From JBHIKY01 sp042139015 (lineage in GTDB: Bacteria; Bacillota; Bacilli; Bacillales; Marinococcaceae): a DNA stretch of 64,000 nucleotides. Where the stretch lies: contig NZ_JBHIKY010000004.1 of assembly GCF_042139015.1 (NCBI RefSeq), positions 175,967 to 239,966 of the forward strand, written 5' to 3'. The notes beneath the pieces were generated by a model. It did no database searches and had not been told where the DNA came from. It was given only the letters and a program-made list of their open reading frames with translations. Each line of letters opens with the position of its first letter. Positions within the stretch are counted from its first letter, which is position 1. The translations under genes were made by a program, and so were the position numbers. Of the stretch, positions 17,119 to 25,618 are shown piece by piece.

Positions 17119-19176
17119 GTGCCGCTTGATAAAAGAAGCAAGAATATTTTAAACGAGCTTGTTAGTAACCCAAGTGTCACCAGTACCACTCTGGAAAATA
17201 AATTTGAGCTTACACGCAGGCAGCTCGGCTATAGCTTTACTAAAATCAACGATTGGCTGCTGGCCAAAAACCTCCCTGTGATTGAGCGAACGCGCAAGGG
17301 TCAATTTATGATTGATCAATCTGTATTAACTAATTTATATGATGAAGAAAAAATTTCTTCTTTAGACGTCTCAGAACTTAATGAGGAGCTGCGGATATAT
17401 TCTCTTCTGCTGATGCTTCTCAGCAGTGAAGAGGAGCTGTCGTTATATCATTTTACGGCGGAGCTGAAGGTGAGTAAAAATACGATACTCAGTGATCTGA
17501 AGCAGCTTCAGACCTTTCTAAACGAGTACGATGTATCAATCCGATATTCCCGACGCTTTGGTTACTTACTAGAAGGTAAAGAATTTCAGATACGAAAGCT
17601 GCTCATCACGGTAACCTATCAGCTGCTGCACATGAACATGAGTGAATCAAGGATTAGAGAGCTTGCAAATATTCCGGAGGAAAAGATTAACGAGTTTCAT
17701 CTCCGGGTTGAGAAAGTGGAGCAGAACCTCAATCTGAAATTCACCGATGAAAAACTGGCCACTATGCCGTATATATTTATTTTATTATTACGAAGAATTG
17801 AGCAGGGCAGAGAGCTCCAGTTCGTCTCCATAGAATATGAAGAGCTTTCAAAAACGAAAGAGTTTCAGGCGGCGGAAGAATTGTTTCGTGAAAGTGGCAG
17901 AATTTCGATGCAGGAAAGATTATTTTTTACGCTGCACCTGCTGACAACAAACGTGTATTGGTCCAAGTATATGACAGATGATGAGCTGACTCGTGAACTT
18001 CTGTCAGTAATTGACGATATGCTGAGGCTTTTTGAAAAAAGTGCCTGCATCTATCTTCAAGATAGAAATCAGCTGATTCATAAGCTGCTGCAGCATATAA
18101 AGCCCGCCTATTACCGTATTACGTACCAGCTGACCGAAACCATCGATGTCTTGCCTTTTTTTACGAAGGAAATCAAGGAATTGCATCATTTAGTAAAACG
18201 CTCCACCGGCCCTTTAGAAGCCTATGTGGAAACGGCAATTCCGGAAAGCGAATCTATATTCATCACCATGCTGATTGGCGGCTGGATACGCAGACAGGGG
18301 GAGAGTCTGGATCAGAAAACGAAAGCAATCGTTGTCTGTCCGCAGGGGGTCTCCGTTTCGAGATTGATGTTCAGTGAATTACGAGAGCTTTTTCCAGGCT
18401 TCGTCTTCTTGGATTCCCTATCAGTCCGCGAGTTTCTCGATTACGAGCTCGATTATGATCTTGTTTTCTCCCCAACCTATTTGGAAACGCAGAAAAAGCT
18501 ATTTATTTCCAAGCCTTTTCTCAGCGAAGAGGAAAAATACCGCTTTAAGAAACAGGTCATGCATGAGCTGAACGGCTATATGGAAAATGACATAAACGTC
18601 CAGCATCTCATCGACATCGTGAAAAATCACGCACAGATTCATAATGAACAGGCACTATCTGAAGAGCTGCTGCGATACATCGATCGTGATGAAGATGCTT
18701 CCGTTACTCATTCTCTAAATGAGAAAAAAATTCATTTAAAAGACTTACTAACGCCGGAGCATATCGATGTAAGAGAATCGGCCGCTTCCTGGACGGATGC
18801 CATCCATATCTGTTCGAGATCATTACTGAATACTGGAAAAATAGAGCAGCAATACGTGGAGGCAATGATTCATCGTTCAATGGACGATCCTTATATTGTT
18901 ATTGGGCCGAATATCGCAATTCCTCATGCAGCTCCTGAAGAAGGTGTAAATGAAGTAGGTATGAGCCTGCTCCGGCTGAAAAAAGGTGTTGAATTCACAG
19001 AAAAATATCACATTAATTTAATCATTATCATCGCCGCCGTGGACAAACAGCAGCATATCCACGCTTTAATGCAATTAATGAAACTGGCCGGCTCCGAGGC
19101 CGATCGAAAGAGAATCATAGATACAAATTCAAAAGGCACCATTTATCAAATCATACAAGACTACTCCACTGTTTAA
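17119..19176 (+). CDS. PRD-containing PTS transcriptional regulator (MtlR/BglG type)
   Basis: A 685-residue regulator. The N-terminal DNA-binding HTH covers residues 1-80 with a second HTH near 95-130. Two PTS-regulation domains occupy roughly residues 180-400. An EIIB-like domain with phosphorylatable cysteine in VVCPQGVSVS is near residue 405, and a C-terminal EIIA-like domain with histidine in AIPHAAPEEG is near residue 600. This layout fits activators whose DNA binding is set by PTS phosphorylation. It starts at GTG 17119 with GGGAGG upstream and precedes the PTS genes it should control by 39 bases. Confidence 0.9.
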   Translation: MPLDKRSKNILNELVSNPSVTSTTLENKFELTRRQLGYSFTKINDWLLAKNLPVIERTRKGQFMIDQSVLTNLYDEEKISSLDVSELNEELRIYSLLLMLLSSEEELSLYHFTAELKVSKNTILSDLKQLQTFLNEYDVSIRYSRRFGYLLEGKEFQIRKLLITVTYQLLHMNMSESRIRELANIPEEKINEFHLRVEKVEQNLNLKFTDEKLATMPYIFILLLRRIEQGRELQFVSIEYEELSKTKEFQAAEELFRESGRISMQERLFFTLHLLTTNVYWSKYMTDDELTRELLSVIDDMLRLFEKSACIYLQDRNQLIHKLLQHIKPAYYRITYQLTETIDVLPFFTKEIKELHHLVKRSTGPLEAYVETAIPESESIFITMLIGGWIRRQGESLDQKTKAIVVCPQGVSVSRLMFSELRELFPGFVFLDSLSVREFLDYELDYDLVFSPTYLETQKKLFISKPFLSEEEKYRFKKQVMHELNGYMENDINVQHLIDIVKNHAQIHNEQALSEELLRYIDRDEDASVTHSLNEKKIHLKDLLTPEHIDVRESAASWTDAIHICSRSLLNTGKIEQQYVEAMIHRSMDDPYIVIGPNIAIPHAAPEEGVNEVGMSLLRLKKGVEFTEKYHINLIIIIAAVDKQQHIHALMQLMKLAGSEADRKRIIDTNSKGTIYQIIQDYSTV

Positions 19177-19215
19177 AAAAGCGGGGAGCATCCATTAGAT
19201 CGCGAGGTTTAGCAC

Positions 19216-19680
19216 ATGAGTACTATTCATCTGGATGAATCAATCATTTTATTAGAATTAACTGGTCAAACAAAGGAGGACATACTTCAGGCAATGGGTC
19301 AAAACCTCGTCGAAAAGAAGTTCGTAAAGAAAAGCTTTGTGGAGGCTGTTATCGAAAGAGAAAAAGAGTTTCCTACCGGACTTCCGACCGCAGGGATATC
19401 TGTGGCAATACCGCACACCGATGTGGAGCATGTAAATAAGAAATCAATTAGTGTCGCAGTGCTGGCTGATGAAGTGCACTTTGGAGTAATGGGCGATGAC
19501 CAGGAAACCACGCCAGTAAAAATGGTGTTTATGCTGGCAATGAATGAATCCCACTCCCAATTATCTCTGCTTCAGAAGCTGACGCAGGTGTTTCAAAATG
19601 AAGAATTGCTGAAATCTCTAATCCGTCAGACGGAAAAAACAAAAATTAAACAGCTGCTCGAAGACGAGCTGAATCTATAA
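19216..19680 (+). CDS. gatA: PTS EIIA component, galactitol/fructose type
   Basis: A 154-residue phosphocarrier domain protein. The active histidine is in SVAIPHTDVEHV near residue 67, preceded by the family motif REKEFPTGLPT. It accepts phosphate from HPr and passes it to the EIIB encoded next. Its order with EIIB and a GatC-type EIIC matches galactitol PTS operons. The exact polyol is unproven. Confidence 0.88.
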   Translation: MSTIHLDESIILLELTGQTKEDILQAMGQNLVEKKFVKKSFVEAVIEREKEFPTGLPTAGISVAIPHTDVEHVNKKSISVAVLADEVHFGVMGDDQETTPVKMVFMLAMNESHSQLSLLQKLTQVFQNEELLKSLIRQTEKTKIKQLLEDELNL

Positions 19681-19701
19681 AACTATTAGGAGGCATTTAT
19701 C

Positions 19702-19986
19702 ATGAAAAAGAAAAAAGTGTTAGTAGCATGCGGGGCAGGAGTTGCCACGTCGACCGTAGTAAACAATGCAATCGAAGAAATGGCCAAGGAAAATAATTTA
19801 AACGTCGACCTCGTTCAAATCAAGATTACAGAAGTAGGAAGCTATATCGATACTGCCGATCTTCTGGTTACCACCGCCATGACTAAGAAGGAATATCCAT
19901 TTCCAGTCATAAACGCCCGTGCATTTTTGACTGGAATTGGCACTGATCAGACGAAAGAAGAAATTCTCACCGAGCTGAAGAAGTAA
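19702..19986 (+). CDS. gatB: PTS EIIB component, galactitol type
   Basis: A 94-residue protein with the phosphocysteine loop VACGAGVATSTVV at residues 8-20, typical of galactitol EIIB. AGGAGG precedes the ATG. Followed by an 86-base gap that contains a stable hairpin (19997-20038) before gatC. Confidence 0.9.
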   Translation: MKKKKVLVACGAGVATSTVVNNAIEEMAKENNLNVDLVQIKITEVGSYIDTADLLVTTAMTKKEYPFPVINARAFLTGIGTDQTKEEILTELKK

Positions 19987-19996
19987 TATCTCTCCT

Positions 19997-20038
19997 CCCG
20001 GTTTTCTATTATAGGATTTTATAATCTGGAAAACCGGG
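19997..20038 (+). other. Intercistronic RNA hairpin between EIIB and EIIC genes
   Basis: CCCGGTTTTC (19997-20006) pairs perfectly with GAAAACCGGG (20029-20038) around a 22-base AT-rich loop. No T-run follows, so it is not a typical terminator. It may protect or process the transcript to set different EIIAB and EIIC levels. Confidence 0.6.
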
Positions 20039-20072
20039 ACGGTATTGCAAAAATGTAGGGAGGACGAATCAA

Positions 20073-21332
20073 ATGCAAGGTTTTGTTGATGCGATCCAAG
20101 GATTTTTAGATTTAGGTGCTACTGTAATACTGCCTGTAGCTATTTTCTTTTTAGGATTATTGTTCGGGCAGAAGCCTGGAAAAGCATTTCGCTCCGGTTT
20201 AACTATCGGAGTTGCATTTGTCGGAATTTTCTTAGTTGTAGATCTTCTGGTAAATAATTTAGGACCGGCCGCTCAAGGAATGGTAGATCGTTTAGGGGTT
20301 GAATTAAATGTTATTGATATTGGATGGCCTGCCTCCTCCTCAATTGCATGGGCCTCTGCAGTTGCCGCATTTATCATTCCACTAGGGTTACTTATAAATG
20401 TCATTATGCTCGTAACGAAAACGACGAAAACAATGAATGTAGATATATGGAACTTCTGGCACTATACCTTCATCGCTGCCATGATTTATGCCATTTCCGG
20501 CAGCATCATTGAAGGTCTCATTGGAGCTGTCATCTTTCAGATTGTTTGCTTGAAAATTGCCGACTGGACAGCACCGATGGTTAGTGAGTTTTATGAGCTC
20601 CCAGGTGTATCCATTGCGACTGGCAGTACAATCTCATACGCACCAGGTATTTTCTTAGTACAAGGGCTGCAGAAGATTCCGGGAGTAAAAAACTGGAACG
20701 CTGATCCCAATACGATTCAACATCGTTTTGGTGTATTTGGCGAATCAATATTCATCGGATTGTTTTTAGGTGCAACCATCGGGATTCTTTCAGGATACGG
20801 CGCCGGTGAAGTGATCGAAATCGGGATGGCTATGGCTGCCGTAATGGTGCTGATGCCCCGCATGGTGAAAATTTTAATGGAAGGATTAATGCCCGTCTCT
20901 GAATCAGCCCGCGAATGGCTGTCCAAACGCTTCGGCGAACGGGAAATTTATATCGGACTGGATGCAGCTGTTCTGCTCGGCCATCCTTCGGTCATCTCCA
21001 CCGCATTAATTCTCGTACCGATTACTGTTGTCCTGGCCGTTATTCTTCCCGGAAATTCCCTGCTTCCTTTCGGGGACTTAGCAACCATTCCATTCGTAGT
21101 CGCGTTTATCGTGGGAGCTGCCCGCGGAAATATTGTCCACTCTGTGATTGTCGGAACGATTATGATTGCTCTGTCTTTGTACCTGGCAACAGATGTCGCG
21201 CCGGTATTTACCGACATGGCAAATAATGCTGATTTTAATATGCCGGAAGGCTCCGCACAAATCTCAAGCATTGACCAGGGCGGTAATTTAGTGAATTGGA
21301 TCATTTATCGTATATTCAGCATCTTTCATTAA
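20073..21332 (+). CDS. gatC: PTS EIIC component, galactitol type
   Basis: A 419-residue integral membrane transporter of the galactitol EIIC family with about ten hydrophobic segments. The start (MQGFVDAIQGFLDLGATVILPV) and FGQKPGKAFRSG are characteristic of GatC proteins. It forms the sugar channel and phosphorylation site with EIIA and EIIB. GGGAGG precedes the ATG. A zinc dehydrogenase follows after 15 bases, so transport and oxidation of the polyol phosphate are coupled in one operon. Confidence 0.9.
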   Translation: MQGFVDAIQGFLDLGATVILPVAIFFLGLLFGQKPGKAFRSGLTIGVAFVGIFLVVDLLVNNLGPAAQGMVDRLGVELNVIDIGWPASSSIAWASAVAAFIIPLGLLINVIMLVTKTTKTMNVDIWNFWHYTFIAAMIYAISGSIIEGLIGAVIFQIVCLKIADWTAPMVSEFYELPGVSIATGSTISYAPGIFLVQGLQKIPGVKNWNADPNTIQHRFGVFGESIFIGLFLGATIGILSGYGAGEVIEIGMAMAAVMVLMPRMVKILMEGLMPVSESAREWLSKRFGEREIYIGLDAAVLLGHPSVISTALILVPITVVLAVILPGNSLLPFGDLATIPFVVAFIVGAARGNIVHSVIVGTIMIALSLYLATDVAPVFTDMANNADFNMPEGSAQISSIDQGGNLVNWIIYRIFSIFH

Positions 21333-21347
21333 TTTAGGGGGCAGACC

Positions 21348-22379
21348 ATGAAGGCATTAGTGAAAAAAGAACTCGGATTTGGAAACTTAGAAATTCAGGA
21401 GAAGGAAATTCCTGCTCCCGGTAAGGATCAGGTGAAAATTAAAGTAAAATATGCCGGCATCTGCGGTTCTGATATACACACGTACGAAGGGCATTACAAA
21501 GTCGCTGCTCCCGTAACACTTGGCCACGAATTTTCCGGCGAAATCGTAGATATTGGCGAAGGTGTGACTGAATTTACATTAGGAGACCGCGTAACCTCAG
21601 AAACTACTTTTTCCATCTGCGGCGAATGCAGGTACTGCCTGAATGGCGACTATAACCTCTGCAATTATCGAAAAGGACTCGGTACTCAGCAGGACGGCGG
21701 CTTTGCGAAATATTTAATCGCAAGAAAAGAAAGCATTCATCATCTGCCGGAAAACGTAGATTTTCAATCAGCAGCAATGACAGAGCCGCTCGCCTGCACT
21801 TATCATGCCGTTGCTAAAACGGAATTTAAAATAGGAGATGTTGTGGTCGTTATCGGCCCCGGTCCGATTGGGCTATTTACCGCCCAGGTCGCAAAGAGCC
21901 TTGGAGCAGTAGTTATTATCACAGGTCTTTCAAATGACAAGATACGGCTTCAAAAAGCTGAAGAATTAGGAATCGATTATGCCGTTGACACGCAGATTCA
22001 GAATATTAAAGATCTTATTAACTATTTAACAGACGGCTACGGAGCAGATGTTGCATTCGAATGTTCAGGCGCTGCTCCTGCTGCCAGACAGGCACTGGAT
22101 TTATTGCGAAAAAAAGGACAGTACGGCCAGGTTGGAATCTTTTCCAGGCCAGAGGTGGACTTTGACCTGGAAAAAATAATTCAGAAGGAAATCCGGGTCG
22201 TTGGAAGCCGCAGCCAAAGGCCTGCAGATTGGGAGCCTTCCCTTAGTCTGCTGAACTCCGGGAGTGTAAATGCGAAGGCGATGATTACTCATCAATTTGA
22301 CATTACTCAGTGGGATGAGGCGTATGAAGCAATCAAAAGCGGAGATGCAATTAAAGTATTGTTAACTCCAATTGACTAA
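21348..22379 (+). CDS. Zinc-dependent polyol(-phosphate) dehydrogenase
   Basis: A 343-residue medium-chain alcohol dehydrogenase. Catalytic zinc ligands are visible in ICGSDIHTYEGH and GHEFSGEI. The structural zinc site CGECRYCLNGDYNLC (C-x2-C-x2-C-x7-C) is near residue 93, and the Rossmann motif GPGPIGLF near residue 170. It resembles sorbitol/threonine dehydrogenases. In this operon it probably oxidises the polyol phosphate made by the PTS, or a second stereoisomer, since another such enzyme follows at 22582. Confidence 0.87.
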   Translation: MKALVKKELGFGNLEIQEKEIPAPGKDQVKIKVKYAGICGSDIHTYEGHYKVAAPVTLGHEFSGEIVDIGEGVTEFTLGDRVTSETTFSICGECRYCLNGDYNLCNYRKGLGTQQDGGFAKYLIARKESIHHLPENVDFQSAAMTEPLACTYHAVAKTEFKIGDVVVVIGPGPIGLFTAQVAKSLGAVVIITGLSNDKIRLQKAEELGIDYAVDTQIQNIKDLINYLTDGYGADVAFECSGAAPAARQALDLLRKKGQYGQVGIFSRPEVDFDLEKIIQKEIRVVGSRSQRPADWEPSLSLLNSGSVNAKAMITHQFDITQWDEAYEAIKSGDAIKVLLTPID

Positions 22380-22411
22380 TAAAACATTTCATGCAGAAAA
22401 GAGGGATCACG

Positions 22412-22567
22412 ATGGTCGAGATGATGCTTGATTTTATGTTAGGACCGATGAGAGGAATTGGAAGCTTCTATTATGAATATCAGCACATTTTCAACCCTAT
22501 TGTAATTGGCGCTGCTGTCATCAAGATATTTTTCAATCGAAAGAATAAGCATACAGCTGAAGTCTAG
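22412..22567 (+). CDS. 51-residue single-helix membrane peptide in the PTS operon
   Basis: A short ORF with its own ribosome binding site (AAGAGGGATCACG before ATG). The product begins MVEMMLDFMLGPMRG and has one hydrophobic segment (FNPIVIGAAVIKIFF, residues 27-41) and a basic, hydrophilic C-terminus. It sits in the operon between two zinc dehydrogenases, 32 bases after the first and 14 before the second, leaving little room for chance. No family recognised; a small transporter-associated subunit is one possibility. Confidence 0.65.
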   Translation: MVEMMLDFMLGPMRGIGSFYYEYQHIFNPIVIGAAVIKIFFNRKNKHTAEV

Positions 22568-22581
22568 AAAGGAAAGCTCAA

Positions 22582-23643
22582 ATGAAGGCATTAAATCTAT
22601 ATGATGAACGTGATATTCGTTTTGAAGAGATTCCCGATCCTATCATTGAAAAAGCGGATGACGTTATTATAAAAGTTAAAGCAACAGGCATCTGCGGCTC
22701 TGATATTTCACGCTTCAAAAAGCTCGGACCTTATGTAGAAGGAATGACATTCGGCCATGAATTCTCTGGAGAAGTGACAGATATAGGCTCAGGAGCAGCA
22801 AATGTAAGTATCGGAGAACGGGTGAGCGGCTGCCCGACGTTTCATTGCGGCCATTGTATCCCCTGCCAAAAAGGGGAGCTCTCCCGATGTAAGAACCTGA
22901 CGATCATAGGGGCCCGCCGCCCGGGAGCTTATGCTGAGTACGTGAAGCTGCCGGCGGCTCACGTACTGCCTCTTCCTGAAAATGTAGATTATACTGCCGC
23001 AGCACTCGTTGAACCATCAGCTGTAGTGGCCCACGGGTTCTACAGAACAAGCATGCAGCCTGGAGCAGAAGTTGCGGTAGTAGGCTGTGGAAGCATTGGC
23101 TTACTCGCGGTGCAATGGGCAAGGATCTTCGGGGCAGAAAAAGTATATGCGGTCGATATTGACGAGTCGAAGCTCGAAGTCGCAAAAAAGGTTGGCGCCG
23201 ATGTGCTGATCAACGCAAAGGAATCGCCAGCGCATGTGCAAATTCAGGAGCATACGGATGGTTGCGGAGTCGATGTCGCCGTCGAATCCGCGGGGTCCCC
23301 CGCCTCCTCAGCCCAAATTTTGGCTCTTCCAAAAAAAGGCGGGGAAGTCGTGCTGATGGGAATTCCTTATGCCGACATTACTATCGAGCGTTTTTATTTT
23401 GAACGAATCGTCCGCAATGAACTGCGTGTGCTTGGCTCCTGGAATGCACTATCCTCTCCCTTCCCCGGTCAGGAATGGCACGCTTCTCTTCACTATATGA
23501 ACACTGGGCAAATCAATGTCAAACCAATGATCTCGCATCGCCTTCCCCTCGAGGAAGGCCCGAAAACCTTTGAAAACATAATAAATCAAAGGGAAAAATT
23601 TGTGAAGGTCATGTTTAGTCCGGAGAAAAAAAATAATCAATGA
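22582..23643 (+). CDS. gatD: Galactitol-1-phosphate 5-dehydrogenase-like enzyme
   Basis: A 353-residue zinc-dependent medium-chain dehydrogenase. Catalytic zinc region GICGSDISRFKKLGP and FGHEFSGEV; structural zinc cysteines CGHCIPCQKGELSRC near residue 95; NAD-binding GCGSIGLLA near residue 173. Its position in a GatABC locus supports conversion of galactitol 1-phosphate to tagatose 6-phosphate. Tagatose-6-phosphate kinase and tagatose-bisphosphate aldolase are not in the window. It shares fold and organisation with the dehydrogenase at 21348 but the two are clearly diverged. Confidence 0.85.
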   Translation: MKALNLYDERDIRFEEIPDPIIEKADDVIIKVKATGICGSDISRFKKLGPYVEGMTFGHEFSGEVTDIGSGAANVSIGERVSGCPTFHCGHCIPCQKGELSRCKNLTIIGARRPGAYAEYVKLPAAHVLPLPENVDYTAAALVEPSAVVAHGFYRTSMQPGAEVAVVGCGSIGLLAVQWARIFGAEKVYAVDIDESKLEVAKKVGADVLINAKESPAHVQIQEHTDGCGVDVAVESAGSPASSAQILALPKKGGEVVLMGIPYADITIERFYFERIVRNELRVLGSWNALSSPFPGQEWHASLHYMNTGQINVKPMISHRLPLEEGPKTFENIINQREKFVKVMFSPEKKNNQ

Positions 23644-23672
23644 TAGAAGCTGCTGAATTTTTTAAAATAAAC

Positions 23673-23701
23673 TTGTAATTTTCAAAGGCTTATCATAATA
23701 T
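23673..23701 (+). promoter_or_regulatory. Sigma-A promoter of the leader upstream of the acetyltransferase
   Basis: TTGTAA (23673-23678), 17-base spacer, TAATAT (23696-23701). It gives a transcript reaching the terminator at 23906-23976 and, on readthrough, the acetyltransferase at 24001. Confidence 0.5.
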
Positions 23702-23752
23702 TAGAGAAACTATGGCACGGAAATTGGAAAACGACTGGAGGGGGCCACCTAC

Positions 23753-23977
23753 ATGAAAAAGCGGTCATTGAACTATCTGGCAAAGGGTGTAGGATACTCC
23801 ACTGCTGTTTTCTTCAAAAAAATAACCTCCAGGAGAAGTGTGTCTAAAATAGATCATACGCGGCTTATATCCATGAGGCAGGTTTTTCTTAAAGGATTAC
23901 AGTGGAAAACACCACGGGCCGCGTCCTGTGGTTATATGTACATATTCACACCACAGGATCGTCTGTGGTGTTTTTAA
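23753..23977 (+). CDS. Possible 74-residue basic leader ORF
   Basis: Starts with ATG nine bases after GGAGGGGG, a good ribosome binding site. The product begins MKKRSLNYLAKGVGYSTAVF and is rich in lysine and arginine up to residue 45. The last third is encoded by the terminator stem-loop and the stop lies in its T-run, so the full ORF is unlikely to be an ordinary protein. It may be a regulatory uORF whose translation affects the terminator. No homology recognised. Confidence 0.3.
   Translation: MKKRSLNYLAKGVGYSTAVFFKKITSRRSVSKIDHTRLISMRQVFLKGLQWKTPRAASCGYMYIFTPQDRLWCF
23906..23976 (+). terminator. Long terminator/attenuator hairpin just upstream of the acetyltransferase
   Basis: AACACCAC (about 23908-23915) and TCCTGTGGT on the 5' arm pair with ACCACAGGA and GTGGTGTT on the 3' arm, with a small internal bulge, followed by TTTTT. 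It ends about 25 bases before the acetyltransferase ATG, the geometry of a transcription attenuator; it could also terminate the galactitol-type operon. Confidence 0.75.
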
Positions 23978-24000
23978 TTTGGAAAGGAGTAATTAGAATA

Positions 24001-24543
24001 ATGTACATTGAAGGAAAAGAGATCTTTGTAAAGGCAGCAGAACAAGAAGAAACTGGAGCAGTGCTTGAGTTAGAAAAAAGGAATAAAGAGTTTTTCCAGC
24101 AATTCACCGGGCTCAAAGAAGAATCGTTTTACACCATTGATGGCCAATTAAAAAGAATCCGTACTTTCATCCAGGAAGCTAAAGAGGATAAGGGATATTT
24201 ATTTTTTATCTGCCTAAAGAAGACGGAAGAAGTAATCGGAGAAATTATGTTAACAGAAGTGGTCAGACAAAACCTGCAGAGCTGCTGGATTGGATATTTT
24301 TTAAATAAAGATCATAATGGCAGGGGGTACATGTCTGAAGCTGTAAAACTGGTTGTTAACCATGCTTTTCGGCAGCTCTCATTTCACAGAATTGAAGCTG
24401 GAGTAATGCCCCATAACATAGGCTCTATGAAGGTTCTTCTAAAAGCGGGATTTCATAAAGAAGGCATAGCCAGAAAAAATGTTTGCATCAATGGAAAATG
24501 GGAAGACCATCAAACTCTTGCTATCATTAACGAGGAAGAATGA
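24001..24543 (+). CDS. GNAT acetyltransferase, RimJ/RimL type
   Basis: A 180-residue acetyltransferase. The acetyl-CoA-binding segment NGRGYMSEAVKLVVNHAF is near residue 112, and the RimJ/RimL hallmark IEAGVMPHNIGSMKVLLKAG near residue 135. The family acetylates ribosomal protein N-termini or small amines, and some members give drug resistance. ATG 24001 is chosen because AAAGGAG lies eleven bases upstream; an in-frame extension to 23902 would run through the terminator. Its position directly after a leader with terminator suggests inducible expression. Confidence 0.85.
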   Translation: MYIEGKEIFVKAAEQEETGAVLELEKRNKEFFQQFTGLKEESFYTIDGQLKRIRTFIQEAKEDKGYLFFICLKKTEEVIGEIMLTEVVRQNLQSCWIGYFLNKDHNGRGYMSEAVKLVVNHAFRQLSFHRIEAGVMPHNIGSMKVLLKAGFHKEGIARKNVCINGKWEDHQTLAIINEEE

Positions 24544-24812
24544 TACTTTAAATTAGTGGGTGCGCCTGAGATTATAATTGATATTGAAGTTTGATGGTCA
24601 GGTTAAATAAAATATTTTTAGTTAACATACAATCAGAAAGGAGGAAGGCAAGGTGTTGACTGTCGCCAATGACAATTCCTCTCCCCACCTACACTTACGT
24701 TAAGAGATGGAGGTATCCTTGCTGAAATCGATGAAAAGCTGGAGGCACGGAATGCTTTCAGCTTTAATATCCCAACATGACTATAATTCACTTTTATTTG
24801 GCTTTTATATTT

Positions 24813-25315
24813 CTAAAATCTTATGGGATTTAATTCTTTTCTTAGATACAGAGGATGCTTTGGTTCTCTACCGTCCTTTGTTTTTTCAATGCAATAAGGT
24901 TCATAACTGCTTAATAATGAAAGAACCTTATTTTTGCGACTGCTTACACCATTACGCTTTCCCCAGGCGAAAATCACCCTGTCCGACTCTTCCACAGCTT
25001 TTGCTATAAAGTCGTCACATTCTGGTCCAACTGGATCTACTTCAGCTTTTAATACCTTTGCATCTTTTGAAATCAAAGCAAACAAATTAACTATTGCCAT
25101 GCTTCCATACCCCCAGCTCGTGCATAACCTGCACAGCGTCGGAGGGTTGGATCACAAATTTCAACATCAGCCACACTGGGGTTTAACATGACAAATGCCA
25201 CTCTCTTCATCGAATCATCCCACGCACACTGAAGAAAATAGCGATATTTCCTCTGTTGATCATGATCAAAAACTGCATCCACCTTCTCTGTTGAAAGCCA
25301 TGGACGATTGGGCAT
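24813..25315 (-). pseudogene. DUF1643 protein gene, frameshifted
   Basis: Two frames together make one DUF1643-family protein. The first part (from 25315, MPNRPWLSTEKVDAVF) carries KYRYFLQCAW, VAFVMLNPSVADV and DPTLRRCAGYARA. The second (to 24813) carries IVNLFALISKDAKVLK, DPVGPECDD, VIFAWGKRNG and KHPLYLRKELNP. The join needs one extra base near 25108, restoring a WGYG-type motif before IVNLFAL. The family is of unknown function and common in Bacillus. A real mutation or an assembly error would both explain it. Confidence 0.8.
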
Positions 25316-25618
25316 CAGCTTTTATGCCTCCTTCTTTTAGCCAACAGAAATATCAATGAAATTGCTGTCGTTATATAACTCCGAAGAATAATCGATATTT
25401 ACCTGTTGAAACTTTACCTGGGCTGCATCGTAACACTGCTCTGATATCTTCTTCTGCTAACACTTTATTTGTTTCCATATCTACAATTCACCCTTTTGTG
25501 TGATTTACCTAACGCTTTATGTAAATTATACAATGCGATTTTACTAGTGCCAATATTCATAGTATTCACCACTCTTATCTTTTTGTGTGTTATTCTAGAT
25601 AGAAAAAGGAGGGCTTTC

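Noticed and set aside
24544..24812. Short frames between the acetyltransferase and the DUF1643 gene
   Set aside because: Neither frame has a convincing ribosome binding site or recognisable motif; I see nothing supportable in this stretch.
25330..25480. A 35-codon minus-strand frame beginning METNKVLAEEDIRAVL
   Set aside because: Weak ribosome binding site, no family recognised; perhaps a gene remnant, but unsupported.
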